Assembly (NCBI RefSeq): GCF_037042905.1
Contig: NC_087258.1
Span: 5,496,501-5,560,500, forward strand
DNA length: 64,000 nt
Source of the DNA: Lytechinus pictus
Taxonomy: Eukaryota; Echinodermata; Echinoidea; Temnopleuroida; Toxopneustidae
Direction of reading: 5' to 3'
This document shows, in pieces, positions 9,701-20,675 of the stretch (position 1 is the stretch's first letter; every line of letters begins with the position of its first letter). The position numbers and the translations under genes were made by a program. Below the pieces are notes generated by a model. That model saw nothing but the letters and a program-made list of their open reading frames with translations, had not been told where the DNA came from and made no database searches.

Positions 9701-12472
9701 TATTTAATCTAGCATCCAAGAAAAAAAAGCCCATACCCCACTAGACACCTAGGTACTATTTAAGAAATTTAAATGTTATTTCAACCTAACTTGATGTAGG
9801 CCTACTGCATGATGGGTGACCACCTGACCACTAATAGAGTTATCATGGTTATTGTGTTTCCAAATGCTCAAGGTCCAATGGAAGGAGCTGTCCGCCTTGT
9901 AGGAGGTTCAAGCCTCGACGAAGGCAGAGTCGAAATTTTCCATGATGTCCGATGGGGTAGAGTTTGCGCAACTAGTATTTGGAGCGTTGCAGAGGCAAGG
10001 GTGGTCTGTAGGCAGCTCGGCTATACTGGGAATGAAGCAGCGGTCAGTTATGCTTTTGGCATTGGATCGGGGCCGATTTACTTGGATTATGTCACCTGCT
10101 CATCCTCGGAGGATCGTTTGGAAGACTGTGATCATTTAGGATTGGGTATTGTTCCCATTTCTGCAAGAATCGATGCTGGGGTGCAATGCATTCGTAAGTA
10201 AAATAAAAAGCCAACATTGATATCTTAAAGGAAAATGAGACAATGGGAACAAGTTAGATTGAGTGAAAATAGGAAAATCAAAGAAAAAAAAATAATGAAA
10301 GTTTGAGGAAAAATTAACAAATCAATGAAAGTTGGAATTAATTAAAAACAATAAAAGAATTATCAGCATTTGAATATTGATATCACTAATCATGTTGACC
10401 TCCACCCATTGGCTATGCAACCAAAATGTGTGATGCCACACTTGCATGGCTTGTACGACGAAGTTCCTTTTCTGCATACATCACTAAATTTGTCACTTTT
10501 ATCAAGTCTATCCACAGATTACAGGGGGGGGGGGGTTGAGGGAGGACGTGTTTTAAAGGTATCATAAAATAAATCACGGACAGAGTTGTACATTTAGATA
10601 GAGAATAAAAAGTTGAATTGCGGGAATTTATTTATGTACAAATGGGAGAGTTGCACTTCTGTGACATCGTCACATTTCCTGGTCACCTTTCTATTGGGAT
10701 GATCTCTGTAGCATGAGTGATTTCGGTCCTAACTTTCATATTATTTGTCCATTTGATCTTCTTTGGTTTTTCTGTTATACAGAACTAGTTCTTTTTGTTT
10801 CATTCTCCTATTAGATTTCATAAAGTCATTACAAAAACATATCCTGGCGCGCATGCAGTTTCAAATAAGAAATGAAAGAATCATTGTAGCAAGACAGACC
10901 ATTTTAAAACCAATGATGCCTTGGGAAATTCAAATTTATGCAGGCTTTTTGAAAAAGCCTATGGAGATATTCTTTGGGAATGGACTGGAAATTAATATTG
11001 TACTTTGGGCGAAACCAAGAAGAAAAAAAATAGGCTTATTTATACTGCTATTCCATTTATATTTTCGAAGGAAACGCCTGTATACATAATACTTATTTTA
11101 TATCATACTTTTATTTCGTTGATCTTGTACTCGTTGATCAATCTAACATCATAGCTGGTCAAGCTGGAATATGTTTGGTCACATGATACTATTTGAACCA
11201 GTCACTCTTAAGAATTTTATCAATGTAGGCCTATTGATATATTACACGAAATTCACAACGCCGTACATAGGAACACTCAAAAGGTTTGTTTATTTTACTT
11301 AAACTACTGAAATTTCATCGACTTTTTGTAAAGTATTGTTTACGCACGTTCTCATATTAATATTCGTATTTGTTTTCTTTTTATTTTGGTATTCATTTGC
11401 ATTTATTTACTAATATTTGCCTATGTCCCATTAATTATGAATATGCAACAGAAGTTATTATGTCAGTACTCAGTAATAAATGTAGTCATAATCACTGATG
11501 TGCCTACACTTTTATGTTTTTCTTCTTTGACTAACCGTGACGATGAAGTGCCAGCAACAGAACAGCCGTTGGTCTTCACAGTGGACGAAATTCGATTGAA
11601 TGGGTCTTCGGCGGAAAACGAAGGCCGGCTAGAAGTCTTCACACACGGGCGATGGGGAACTGTGTGCGGAAATAACCAACTGTACGTCCAAGAAAGTATG
11701 GCCGAGGTCGTATGCAGGCAATTGGGATTCTCCGATCAGGAAGCCGAAGCCATTGACAGTGCTTTTTACGGCAGTGGTACAGGGCCGATATGGCTGAGAC
11801 GCATTTATTGTGTCGGGACTGAGTCCGACCTGAACAGCTGTATTCTTTACAGCTGGTCCAGCGGTTCCTGCACGAGCAGTGAAGTTGTAAGCATCAGGTG
11901 CCAGAACCGTAAGTAATCTTATTTTTTTCGGATTGATTTACTAGTGAACCCTCGAATTCCCATGGTAAAAAATCTATGAGCATAAAGTGTTCCTTCCGAA
12001 TAAAAGACCAATCAATCTTTGTTTGAAGTTTCAGTTGAATGATATCTCAGAAGGATAATATCAAATTGTGAACCATTAACCTGTGAAACTCTGCTCAGAG
12101 AAGTTAAGGGTCTTAGATCACTCAGCCTTTTAGCACATATTGGCTACACCAATCTGTAGGGTATAACAGCTGGGTCCAGGTTCCATGTTAATGCCTCAAA
12201 TAAAAAATAAACCGGTGTGCATTTCTAATACCAATAACACATTGTATTATTTCGTGTTTCCCATAGGCGCAAGTAATAATCCTCGAGTCGTCGGGACCAT
12301 TGCTTTCATCGGCGTGTCTCTGTCCCTCCTTACACTGGCCAGTTTTGTCGCCGTGTGCTATACCTGCACCAATGCCAAGCCCGTGAAATTTGCAGAGGGG
12401 ACGCGACAGGGCAATATCCTGGGTGAAACTAGTCCTACCAACGAAGGAACGGATGTTACGTCCTCCTTCTAA
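3441..12472 (+). CDS. Multi-domain SRCR transmembrane receptor, 5' incomplete (gene span; six exons)
   Basis: Join of exons 3441-3770, 5761-6084, 9026-9358, 9873-10193, 11561-11908 and 12267-12472. Each of the first five encodes one scavenger receptor cysteine-rich domain and starts and ends in phase 1, so the exons join without a frame break; all have AG acceptors and GT donors (mostly GTAAGT). The last exon gives a transmembrane helix and a tail of about 34 residues ending at TAA. This predicts a type I membrane protein with five extracellular SRCR domains, used in this superfamily to bind microbial or endogenous ligands; ligand and tissue are unknown. No signal-peptide exon was found between 1 and 3440, so the 5' end is either further upstream or unrecognised. 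The cysteine pattern is the six-cysteine group A type although each domain sits in a single exon, as is common in echinoderm SRCR genes. More upstream SRCR domains are possible. Confidence 0.88.
3771..5760 (+). other. SRCR gene intron 1
   Basis: About 2 kb between SRCR exons 1 and 2. It carries an oligo-G/C bounded repeat (4113-5185, listed separately). After it, about 5420-5540 has several loose copies of a word like AATACTT followed by AGGGT, probably a decayed minisatellite. No coding exon seen. Confidence 0.7.
4113..5185. repeat. Oligo-G/C-bounded interspersed repeat with GCGCTCGC-rich interior
   Basis: The left end reads GGCGCAGATCCAAT and runs into about 15 G; the right end runs from about 10 C into GGATCCGCTCCTGAAT. 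The ends are therefore inverted relatives (G/C tract next to a GATCC word). The interior repeats short blocks such as TCGCACTTCGCGCTCGCAT at about 4628, 4744 and 4865, each separated by 100-120 bp of AT-rich sequence. Similar interiors occur at 1111-1800, 23810-24480 and 38146-38860. No protein-coding potential seen; class unknown. Confidence 0.6.
5761..6084 (+). CDS. SRCR exon, domain 2
   Basis: Acceptor TTTCTTTCAAG ends at 5760; donor GTAGGT starts at 6085. The exon has 324 bases, phase 1-1. The domain begins LQDGDVRLVNG and contains GRVEIFYGGEWGSVC, VVCRQLGY, MEDC, a cysteine in NDCTH and the closing DAGVVC. All six group A cysteines are present, and this is the most canonical of the five domains, with the CDDRWDD block after the first cysteine. 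Confidence 0.9.
6590..7335. repeat. G-rich minisatellite, about 105-bp unit, seven copies (SRCR intron 2)
   Basis: The word GACGCAGGAAACAAAATTG or a close variant recurs at 6618, 6727, 6833, 6937, 7062, 7160 and 7255, giving spacings of 95-125 bp. Each unit also has GGGTCCACCTGAATTTAGG, a run of 6-12 G, TTATCAACCAAAATTTTAG and GGGGACCACAA. Open frames on the minus strand across it are by-products of the repeat. Confidence 0.85.
7901..8883. mobile_element. TA-flanked inverted-repeat element (mariner-like MITE) in SRCR intron 2
   Basis: The element starts CAGTGCGTTTCAAAAAAAGT directly after TA (7899-7900) and ends TTGGATACGCACTG directly before TA (8884-8885). Outer terminal repeats continue as TTTACACTT inward, and there are further inverted matches (TGAGTGAGCACC near 8047 against GTGCTCACTCA near 8730). 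A TA target duplication with CAGT termini fits the Tc1/mariner superfamily. No transposase ORF is seen, so it is a non-autonomous copy. It is related to the element at 21924-23674. Confidence 0.75.
9026..9358 (+). CDS. SRCR exon, domain 3
   Basis: Acceptor TTTTATTCAAAG ends at 9025; donor GTAAGT starts at 9359. The exon is 333 bases, phase 1-1. The domain starts HREGDVRLAGG and includes GRVEIYTNGQWGVVC, IVCRQLGM, LNCDGTEKRLDEC, a cysteine in ATYC and closes ARC. Six cysteines are present. The linker after the first cysteine (NHMSLSWTD) is two or three residues longer than in the other domains. NDS and NAT are possible glycosylation sites. The usual DAGV before the last cysteine is degenerate (DVAMARC). 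Confidence 0.88.
9873..10193 (+). CDS. SRCR exon, domain 4 (one conserved cysteine missing)
   Basis: Acceptor AAATGCTCAAG ends at 9872; donor GTAAGT starts at 10194. The exon is 321 bases, phase 1-1. The domain starts PMEGAVRLVGG and contains GRVEIFHDVRWGRVC, VVCRQLGY, VTC, LEDC and DAGVQC. Only five cysteines are found: the one normally about eight residues before DAGV is replaced in the stretch GLGIVPISARID. In group A domains that cysteine pairs with the one in WGxVC, which is still present here. Confidence 0.88.
10194..11560 (+). other. SRCR gene intron 4
   Basis: About 1.37 kb. It contains an A-rich stretch (10200-10350), an 11-G tract near 10525 and AT-rich sequence. An open frame of 108 codons at 10763-11089 has no recognisable domain, is lysine- and phenylalanine-rich as expected from AT-rich DNA, and is taken as chance. 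Confidence 0.6.
11561..11908 (+). CDS. SRCR exon, domain 5 (membrane-proximal)
   Basis: Donor GTAAGT starts at 11909. The start is not certain: AG at 11548, 11554, 11560 and 11581 would all keep phase 1; 11560 is preferred because a branch-point-like TGACTAAC lies 26 bases upstream (A at about 11534). The domain has EIRLNGS, GRLEVFTHGRWGTVC, VVCRQLGF, IYC, LNSC, GSC and closes IRC, giving six cysteines. NGS is a possible glycosylation site. An acidic or glutamine-containing lead (ATEQPLVFTVDE) separates it from domain 4. Confidence 0.85.
12267..12472 (+). CDS. SRCR gene last exon: transmembrane helix and cytoplasmic tail
   Basis: Acceptor GTGTTTCCCATAG ends at 12266; the exon enters in phase 1, matching exon 5, and ends at TAA (12470-12472). 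It codes ASNNPR, then a hydrophobic segment of about 23 residues (VVGTIAFIGVSLSLLTLASF and following VAVC), then a tail of about 34 residues ending TDVTSSF. The tail has no ITAM, NPxY or YxxL internalisation motif; the only tyrosine is beside the membrane (CYTC). It is rich in Thr and Ser. Signalling through this tail alone looks unlikely, so a partner may be needed. Confidence 0.85.
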
Positions 12473-13690
12473 TTCTTATCCCATGATCCTTTAAGGCCAC
12501 TTCGCATACCTTATGATTGGTCTGCGATCCGATTTTGAAATAAAACGTTGTAAAATTTGATGCGAATATATTGAGACATGGAAAAAAAAAGTTCTTAATC
12601 ATCGTAGGAATATTTATGAACAAATCTGTGGCTATGCTACCATCCTGTTTATAGTAAAAGCGAATTGAATATCTAGTCGTAGTGACGTCATAACAATCGC
12701 AAGATTGACAACAATTTGAAGCCAATATTGCCTTCACTCCAAAATTAAGATTTGGAAACATCCAAAAAATTATATTTTAGTATAATTATAGTTAATTTGA
12801 ACATAATGAAAAGGATACTTTTAAGAAAATGAGCAAAATGCTACTTGTTTTAAAATCGCATCGTGGACCTGTCGTAAGATGTTTGGAGGCCTTCAGGAGA
12901 CACCATGGCCACAGTCTACTCCGGTAATAGGTCGAATGAATGAGCAGTAGCAGTTCTCTTTTTTTCTAGCGTGTCTAGTATTTTGCTAGCCTTGTGTTTG
13001 AAGCAGTATGCATAAAGAACAAAGTTATTGCTTTGTTGGAAACTTAAAATTTGTTTGCTCTTAATTTTATTCGCACAGCTGTGACTGCTATTGTGTAATG
13101 AAAGGCAAGTGCCGAAACCTCGGGCGAGAGAAATGGGTACAATTCAAACAAACTTTTTATAGCCTTTACGATCAGGTAGGAAAACAGAAGCTTGTTTGTC
13201 TTATAACATTTCAGTAACTTTCCAGTAAAAATCAAATGATTCCTTTCGTATTAACTTATTCACTTTGATTATTTAGCTTTAAAAACAATTACTTTTGTCA
13301 TTTTTCGTGGGATTGTGTGTATTGTATAAGGCCGAAACAATTCTGTATGATTCCGCTTTAAGCAAACGACTGCAATAATTGCTCTTTTTAAATTTCGCCT
13401 TCTTTAGAGACGACTGTTGAATTTTTCTGTCTCAATTAACTATCAGTTGATTTCGAACGAAATTAGTGCTTGTGGATGTAGCCAGTGGCTGCATTATTAT
13501 GGATTTTTTTTTAATGATCAATAGTAATATTAACTATAATAGATCTTAAAATCATAGATATTTAGTACTCTAGTTATTTGAAAACCGTTTGCAGAGTCAT
13601 GGATTTTTTTAGTCTAACCTTGAGTTCATGTTATTATACTTAAATTTTATATCCTTCATGAATATCACTGAGAGAAAATAAAGGGTTTAC
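12473..13690 (+). other. 3' untranslated region and flank of the SRCR gene
   Basis: AATAAA hexamers occur at 12539-12544 and 13677-13682. Either could end the transcript; cDNA would decide. No other gene is seen. Confidence 0.35.
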
Positions 13691-13948
13691 TGTAATTCAC
13701 GTATTGATTTTATTATGGTATACACCCAACTATTACATTGTTGTAGTTTTTCCTTTAAATGTTCTCTTTTAAGAACATAGCTGGATTTATAAACATGGCG
13801 CGTGATTCCAGGGTGGTGTAAATTTTTTAGGGTACATGAATTGATTAAAACCCTACTGGTAAAGTTGAACGTATGTCAGATGACTCAGATGTAATGTCCC
13901 TCTGAATTTTGACGAAAAGACCTTAGTAAACATAGATTATGAATTGCC

Positions 13949-13952
<4 letters not shown>

Positions 13953-13994
<42 letters not shown>

Positions 13995-14066
13995 TATGTA
14001 TATATATATATATATTATACATAACTTTATATACATAACTTTATATACATAACTTTTATATACATA

Positions 14067-14107
<41 letters not shown>
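13953..14107. repeat. (TA)n microsatellite with TTATGTATA interruptions
   Basis: Two long (TA)n blocks flank three or four copies of ATACATAACTTTAT, which with the left TAAAGTTATGTAT forms an inverted structure. It abuts the 3' end of the SINE at 14106. Confidence 0.9.
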
Positions 14108-14111
<4 letters not shown>

Positions 14112-14356
14112 AAGAAATGGATGAAGAGAACAATGGTAGGCGTAGCTTAAATCAAGGTTCCCCAGAGCTATCTACCCTTTGGAAAAATTGGTGATGCCGA
14201 AAAAATGTCTCTGCCGGGAATCGAACCCGGGCCCTCAGCTTTGAACGCCGGTGCCTTAACCACGAGACCACAGAGACGGGTTAGTGGCTAGGGCGACCCC
14301 GATCCGATTGACCGTCAGATTTTCGACACTATACCAATTATAATTTCCTTTGTCGG
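14106..14356 (-). mobile_element. tRNA-derived SINE with intact tRNA-like head
   Basis: Read on the minus strand, the tRNA-like head is 14207-14277 (71 nt): acceptor GTCTCTG pairs perfectly with CAGAGAC, A box TGGTCTCGTGGTTAAGG, B box GGTTCGATTCC, T stem CCCGG/CCGGG. The anticodon loop reads GTTCAAA, which would place UCA as the anticodon; the D and T arms resemble tRNA-Glu. A 5' leader (from CCGACAAAGG at 14356) precedes the head and a tRNA-unrelated body follows, so this is a retroposon, not a working tRNA gene. The body is cut short by the (TA)n tract. Confidence 0.85.
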
Positions 14357-14445
14357 GTGAAGATGGGTTTTGAACAATGACAAGCCGCCATGCCTCAGCT
14401 GGATCAAAGGTATTGCTTTGATACAGTACACGTATGGGAGAAACT

Positions 14446-14578
14446 ATACAAATGTGTGAAGTTATACATGCACAACAGCTTTGGCAACTCTTTTATTTAA
14501 ATATTGTAAAGAAATGGATGAAGAGAACAATGGTAGGCGTAGCTTAAATCAAGGTTCCCCAGAGCTATCTACCCTTTA
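14446..14578 (-). mobile_element. SINE body fragment (same family)
   Basis: Contains GTGTGAAGTTATACATGCAC, TTTGGCAACTC, GAAATGGATGAAGAGAAC and GTTCCCCAGAGCTATCTACC, then breaks off into TATATATA at 14577. It repeats about 75 bases already present at 14108-14180 in the same orientation. Confidence 0.8.
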
Positions 14579-17570
14579 TATATATATACATATATATAGT
14601 TTTATAATTAATATATATTTTTTTCTTAATGGAAGTTTCCGCATTTATTTTCAAATCAAAATACAATATTACGATTAAAATGAAAAAAAATACTGTTCAA
14701 ATTAGAGAATTTGGATAACAATCACAATAAATTATAAACAAACAAATAGAAAATAATTAAAATGCACAAGCCAGGTGTCGTAAGCAAAATTCTTAAGTGA
14801 ATATCAGCCATGTAATATTAGCTATTTTTTATGTGATCGTCAAAAAGTCATTTTGTTGATATACATGTATAATGAGGGTAATATTTTGACATTTGAATAT
14901 CTTTCCTTTGTCATGTGGGGGAGTAAATTTAAATTCGTACAATCAATCAAATAAGGGTTAAACGTTAGAATATTTCCTTTACGTGGATTCTTTTCATCAG
15001 TCGCAACAAATATGCAAATACATCCCTCGCAAATCACATTTATACATGACATAATATGATACAATTATTGTCCTTATTGGTTTATATTCATTAAAAAAAT
15101 CTTGAACTGTTAGTAGATCTGGTTGTCAAAATTTTAAACTTAATTTCATTAACAAAAAAGTAGGTTATGTTATGTCTAAACTAACTATACATGACAATAT
15201 TAGTTGCCGTGTTGATTTTGTCAATATTTGAGTTTTTTTTTTATTTGACAGTTTATGTATGACCTTAATTTAGGACAGACTGGAAAATCAGGAAGCTTGA
15301 AAGATCCGCACTTCTCACCATGCTCACTGAATTAGATTATAACTGTACTTTCAATATTTTCTCATCAGCATAGCATTATATGAGTTCCAAGTGAAGTAGT
15401 ACATGTATATGAACTAACAGTGATTGTGTGTTTACTGTAAAATAATCTGTAATAACCTTCGATAATTAATAATGTTTATACAAATATTTTGGTGATTGTG
15501 TATTGCAGTTTTATTAATTCATACTATAGCTCAGGTCAATTGTTTTGAAAGGAAAATAAGGGAATATTTTGAATTATAATGTTGGATTAAATATGTTTGG
15601 AATAATGTTGAGGCACTGTCATATCAAAATTTCAGAAAAATTGAAATTTTGCCCACCATTGTTTGTTGAATAATTAAGATCTGTGAAAGTTATAACTTCC
15701 TTCAAGCAAAATTAAGTCACCTGGAAAAAAAATCCAAAATACATTGCATATTCCAAATAAATGCAGTTTGGTTATTAGAAAACAGTACATTTTCCAAGTT
15801 TCACTTCTAACTTTTCCCATGATTCAGGGTAACTGAACAACTCATGATTACGTAAATAACACAAAATGGCACCTTATTTTAAGGACAATATGAAATAATG
15901 ACGTTTCCAATGATACCAGTTCAACTGTTAACAATTTTGCTACTTGAACCATATGATCCACATATAAGGCAATTTATCTCTCCACGGCGCACGACGAATT
16001 CATGAACATTGAAAAATATTTTCTAAAATGCCCTACATGACAATGAACAACCAAGAAGGCTTTGTCAAAAATTGGTGAATCGGAACAATAGTTTTGTCCT
16101 GAACTCTGGATAAACGATTCCTCAACCGAACAAAATCATCAAGGAATAACAAAGTTCCGTTCCTTTTGAACAAAACGTTTGATCCATAATGTAATAAACA
16201 CGTTTAACAGGCTATAGCTGTAGGACTTATTCCGTTTTAATGACGATCAGCCCACCCCCCTCCCCACCCGATCGCTTATTATCAAAGATGTTAAGGCTTT
16301 TCCATGGACCGTAATGTTCAATCGCATTTACCGGATTGCTTTTCGTATAGTTCCTTATTGCAAAACTTCAATAGGATACAGTAGCAGTCAATATAAGCCG
16401 GCCTGTATTCTTGAAACTGTAAAAATACGATTATTTATGTAAACTTCCGTATAATCGACGTGCAATTTATATTTATTATATTACAAACTTGGCCGTAAGC
16501 AGAAAATATTATGGGGACAAGATGCATTATTGTTTGAAGAAAATACTAAAAAGAGGGAGTGAAGCGACCTAGCTTGAGCTGGAGGCGCTTTTGTATTTTC
16601 TAAAAAGGCGAAATTGAAGGATTTTGTGTATACTTCTTGTGAATTTTGTGAAAATTATTGTTGAAAATAAGTAAGTTCTCAAAATTTCGAGGGGGGGGGG
16701 GGAGGGCGGGAATGCCCCGCAGCTGCGTACGGCAATGATTACAGCATGGACACTATTTTCAACGGTGTTTTTGGTTTGTCTAATACGCTTTGAAGATTTT
16801 CTGAAGATATTTTGTTTGTATAACTGAAATATGACTAATACAATTTATGAAGAAAGGATTTTCAAACTTCTGATTTCAAAATAAAATCTGTTTTTATTCC
16901 TTATAAATATTTGTATGAGTTTTATTTGCTCTACATGCAATTAATAGAAGAGACATTCCAAACACGCGCAGTTTATAGACTGAATGTTCAAACTCCAAAC
17001 CGCGACCAACATGATGTGTCTCATTTTTACTTCTAAATTATTTTTTTTCAAATTCTTCCCCCATTGAGTAGACCACTTCAAAATTAGCATTTAGCAACAT
17101 TACCTGCTCAATTTCACTTTATTTTCTCAAAACATCTTGAAATCAATAAGTAGTTTCAGTAGAGGGGGCACCCTTTCCACATTCAAATCAAACTGTTGTA
17201 TATTTTATTCAATCTCTAAACATTTTCTTTTTTTCAGTGTGATTACTTGAATATACTAGTTGACTGCTGTTATGGTTAATTTCGAATTTGTATATGACTT
17301 AACATTTTTATCAATATTTATTGTTCTCTAATACTATTCATCCTATTTACAAATGTGCAATGATATTAGTCATTTATGCATTTATATTCTAATTCATTTA
17401 GTTTAGCTAATCATCGGGCGTCCAAATGGGGAACATATATGTTTGTGTCAGAGCCTTCCCTTATGAAGCAATACGAGCTCGGTATAATTGCGATGAATAT
17501 AGCACATAAAAACAGAGTGTAAATCGTTCTATCAAAATCTCTAGTACAGTACATGTACAAAGAGAGGGAG
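14579..17570. other. Long non-coding interval
   Basis: AT-rich throughout, with no recognisable exon, repeat array or terminal inverted repeat. A 12-G tract is at about 16690. Frames open for over 60 codons are few and lack features. Confidence 0.5.
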
Positions 17571-19556
17571 GTATTGGTGTGTGTGTGTGTGTGTGAATAA
17601 GACACACATACAGAGAGTCAATGGGAGTGCGGGTGTGTGGGGGTGAATGAGACACACATAGCGAGAGTGAAACGGAGTGTGTGTGTGTCGGTGAATAAGA
17701 CACACATAGAGACAGTGAAATGGAGTGTGGGTGTGTGTGAGCGAATGAGACACAGAGTGAAATGGTGTGTGGGTGAATAAGACACACATAGAGAGAGTGA
17801 AATGGAGTGTTGGTGTGTGGGTGTGAATGAGACACACATAGAGAGTGAAATGGAGTGTGGGTGTGTGTGTGTGAATGAGACACAAATAGAGAGAGTGAAA
17901 TGGAGTGTCGGTATGTGGGTGAATGAGACACGCATAGATAGAGTGAAATGGAGCGTGGGTGTGTGGCTAAATGAGACACACATAGAGAGTGTGAAATGAA
18001 ATGTGGGTGTGTGTGGGTGAATAAGACACACATAAATAGAGTGAAATAGAGTGTGGGTGTGTGTGGGTGAATAAGACACTCATAGAGAGAGTGAAATGGA
18101 GTGTGGGTATGTGGGTGAATGAGACACGCATAGATAGAGTGAAATGGAGCGAGGGTGTGTGGCTAAATGAGACACACATAGAGAGTGTGAAATGAAATGT
18201 GGGTGTGTGTGGGTGAATAAGACACACATAAAGAGAGTGAAATGGAGGGTGGGTGTGTGTGGGTGAATAAGACACACATAGAGAGAGTGAAATGGAATGC
18301 GGGTATGTGGCTAAATGAGACACACATAGAGAGTGTGAAATGAAATGTGGGTGTGTGTGGGTGAATAAGACACACATAAAGAGAGTGAAATGGTGTGTGG
18401 GTGTGTGTAGGTGATAAGACACACATAGTGTGAAATGAAGTGTGGGTGAATGAGACACACAGAGTGAAATGGAGTGTGGGTGTGAATGAGACACATATAG
18501 ATAGAGTGAAATGATGTGTGGGTGATAAGACACACATGAAGAGAGTGAAATGGAGTGTGGGTGTATTTGGGTGAATGAGACACACAGAGTGAAATGGAGC
18601 GTGGGTGTGTGGCTAAAGGAGACACACATAGAGAGTGTGAAATGAAATATGGGTGTATGTGGGTGAATAAGACACACATAAATAGAGTGAAATAGAGTGT
18701 GGGTGTGTGTGGGTGAATAAGACACACATAGAGAGAGTGAAAGGGAGTGTCAATATGTGGGTGAATGAGACACGCATAGATAGAGTGAAATGGAGCGTGG
18801 GTGTGTGGCTAAATGAGACACACATAGAGAGTGTGAAATGAAATGTGGGTATGTGTGGGTGAATAAGGCACACATAGAGAGAGTGAAATGGAGTGTGGGT
18901 ATGTGGGTGAATGAGACATGCATAGATAGAGTGAAATGGAGCGTAAGTGTGTGGCTAAATGAGACACACATAGAGAGTGTGAAATGAAATGTGGGTGTGT
19001 GTGGGTGAATAAGACACACATAAAGAGAGTGAAATGGTGTGTGGGTGTGTGTGGGTGAATAAGACACACATAAAGATAGTGAAATGGAGTGTGGATATGT
19101 GGGTGAATAAGACACGCATAGATAGAGTGAAATGGAGCGTGGGTGTGTCGCTAAATGAGACACACATAGAGAGTGTGAAATGAAATGTGGGTGAATGAGA
19201 CACACGTAGTGAGAGTGAAATTGTGTGTGGTTGTGAATGCAACACACATACAGAGAGTCAATTGGAATTTGTGTGTGACTGAATGAGACACAAATAGAGA
19301 GTAAAATGGAATGTGGGTGTGGGTGAACGAGACACACGTAGAGAGAGTGAATGGGAGTGAGGGTGTGTGTGTGTGTGAAAATGAGACACCCATACAGAAA
19401 TAGTGAATGTGGTTGTTTGTGTGTGAGGGTGTGTGTGACTGAATGAGATACACATAGAGAGAGTGAAATGGAATATGGATGTGTGTGGCTGGGTGGATGA
19501 GACACGCATTGATAGAGTGAAAGGGAGCGTGGGTGTGTGTGACTGAATTAGACACA
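17571..19556. repeat. GT-rich minisatellite array with higher-order structure
   Basis: About 2 kb built from units of roughly 45-55 bp whose core is GAATAAGACACACATAGAG then AGTGAAATGGAGTGTGGGTG. A variant unit marked GGCTAAATGAGACACAC occurs at 17965, 18161, 18309, 18611 (GGCTAAAGG), 18807, 18953 and 19149 (CGCTAAATG). The spacings 196, 148, 302, 196, 146, 196 show a 646-bp duplication of a whole block. Long minus-strand frames full of Ser, His, Thr and Leu are artefacts of the repeat. Confidence 0.9.
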
Positions 19557-19600
19557 CATTTTTTGTTTTATTCAAAAAAAAAAAAAATAGAGAAACGAGG

Positions 19601-19735
19601 TGCCGTGGCCGAGAGGTCTAAGGCGCCCGACAACACAATGTATGTCCGGGTTCGATTCCGGGCACGGCCCTTGACCGTGGCGTATTTGTATACATTGATC
19701 TTTTATCTGGTAATAAATGAATGAAAATGCTTTGT
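19601..19735 (+). mobile_element. tRNA-like sequence (second SINE family or tRNA pseudogene) inside the minisatellite
   Basis: 19601-19669 has A box TGGCCGAGAGGTCTAAGG and B box GGTTCGATTCC with T stem CCGGG/CCGGG and a six-pair acceptor GCCGTG/CACGGC; the D arm resembles tRNA-Leu or tRNA-Ser. The middle (CCCGACAACACAATGTATG) does not fold into a normal anticodon arm. It is preceded by a 14-A run and followed by a unique body ending near AATAAATGAATGAAAATG. It splits the minisatellite, which resumes at about 19776. Confidence 0.65.
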
Positions 19736-19775
19736 GCATCATTGATACCAACATGTACACGTGTTTTAAAAAATA

Positions 19776-19895
19776 GGTCGAGTGAAAGGGGTTGTGTGTG
19801 GATGAATGAGACACACACAGAGCATGAGAAATATTTTGCGTGGGTGTGAGTGAGACACACATAGAGAGAGTGAATGGGAGTGTGGATGTGTGCCG
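19776..19895. repeat. Minisatellite remnant
   Basis: Two or three units of the same GAGACACACATAGAGAGAG repeat as 17571-19556, on the far side of the tRNA-like insertion. Confidence 0.8.
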
Positions 19896-20675
19896 TTGCG
19901 TATAAATACATCCTTTTGAAGGCACAATCGAAGGAGTTTGTAACATAATATACCATAGTATTAATGTATTTCTTTGTTTCAAATCAATATTTTTTAAGTT
20001 ATAATAATTGAACACGATAGTTTGTATAATGCTTGCTTCAACAAAGAGAAACGATTAAAGGCCGAGTATTTTGTTTACTTCTAAGAAATCTCTGTTTAAT
20101 AATCCAAAATGAAAAAAAGTAATACATGGACAATAAAAGAATGCGGTCTAAAAATTCATGAACCTTTTTTCAGTGTATATATTCAAGTCAATACACGTAT
20201 CCAAAGAAAAGATGTTTGGGTCCGCCAAAAGTTCCTTATCACTGTTGTGTTGGAAACGGAAGAGGGGCGTAGTAGTCCTTACTTTATTAATATTTCTTCT
20301 TTTTTAAAGAGTTTATAATGTGATTATATTTTGAAAATTATGATAACATACATACTTTTGACCTTGCTAGAGAGCAAAGTCCAGTACAACAAAAAATTAA
20401 TTTCAATTAAAAAAAGAAACAAGTAAACAAGCAGAACACTGAAAATTCTAAAATTTCAAACAAAAAAAGTTACGACATTTAAAAAATTGTTCTCAAAGTT
20501 TACACGAAACAGTTATGAAGAAGACAAGTGTGGCATAAGGTTGAAAATGTCACACTATTTGTATTATACTTGATTGCTTGACTTATTGAATATATCAATA
20601 TTTGCTTATTTGGCAATATAGAAGATCTTCATAGAGTACCGAAGTGATGACGTCAGTTGGCATGGTGTCATGGCA

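Noticed and set aside
10763..11089. 108-codon plus-strand frame as an extra exon
   Set aside because: It lies in an SRCR intron, starts and ends without splice sites matching phase 1, and has the Lys/Phe/Ile composition of AT-rich DNA.
14207..14277. Working tRNA gene (also 25069-25139 and 19601-19669)
   Set aside because: The first two are inside a dispersed element with a conserved leader and body and have an abnormal anticodon; the third cannot form an anticodon arm. SINE origin explains them better.
17461..19575. Many long overlapping minus-strand frames (up to 252 codons) rich in His, Ser, Thr and Leu
   Set aside because: They lie wholly in the GTGTGGGTG minisatellite, exist in all three frames at once and translate the repeat itself.
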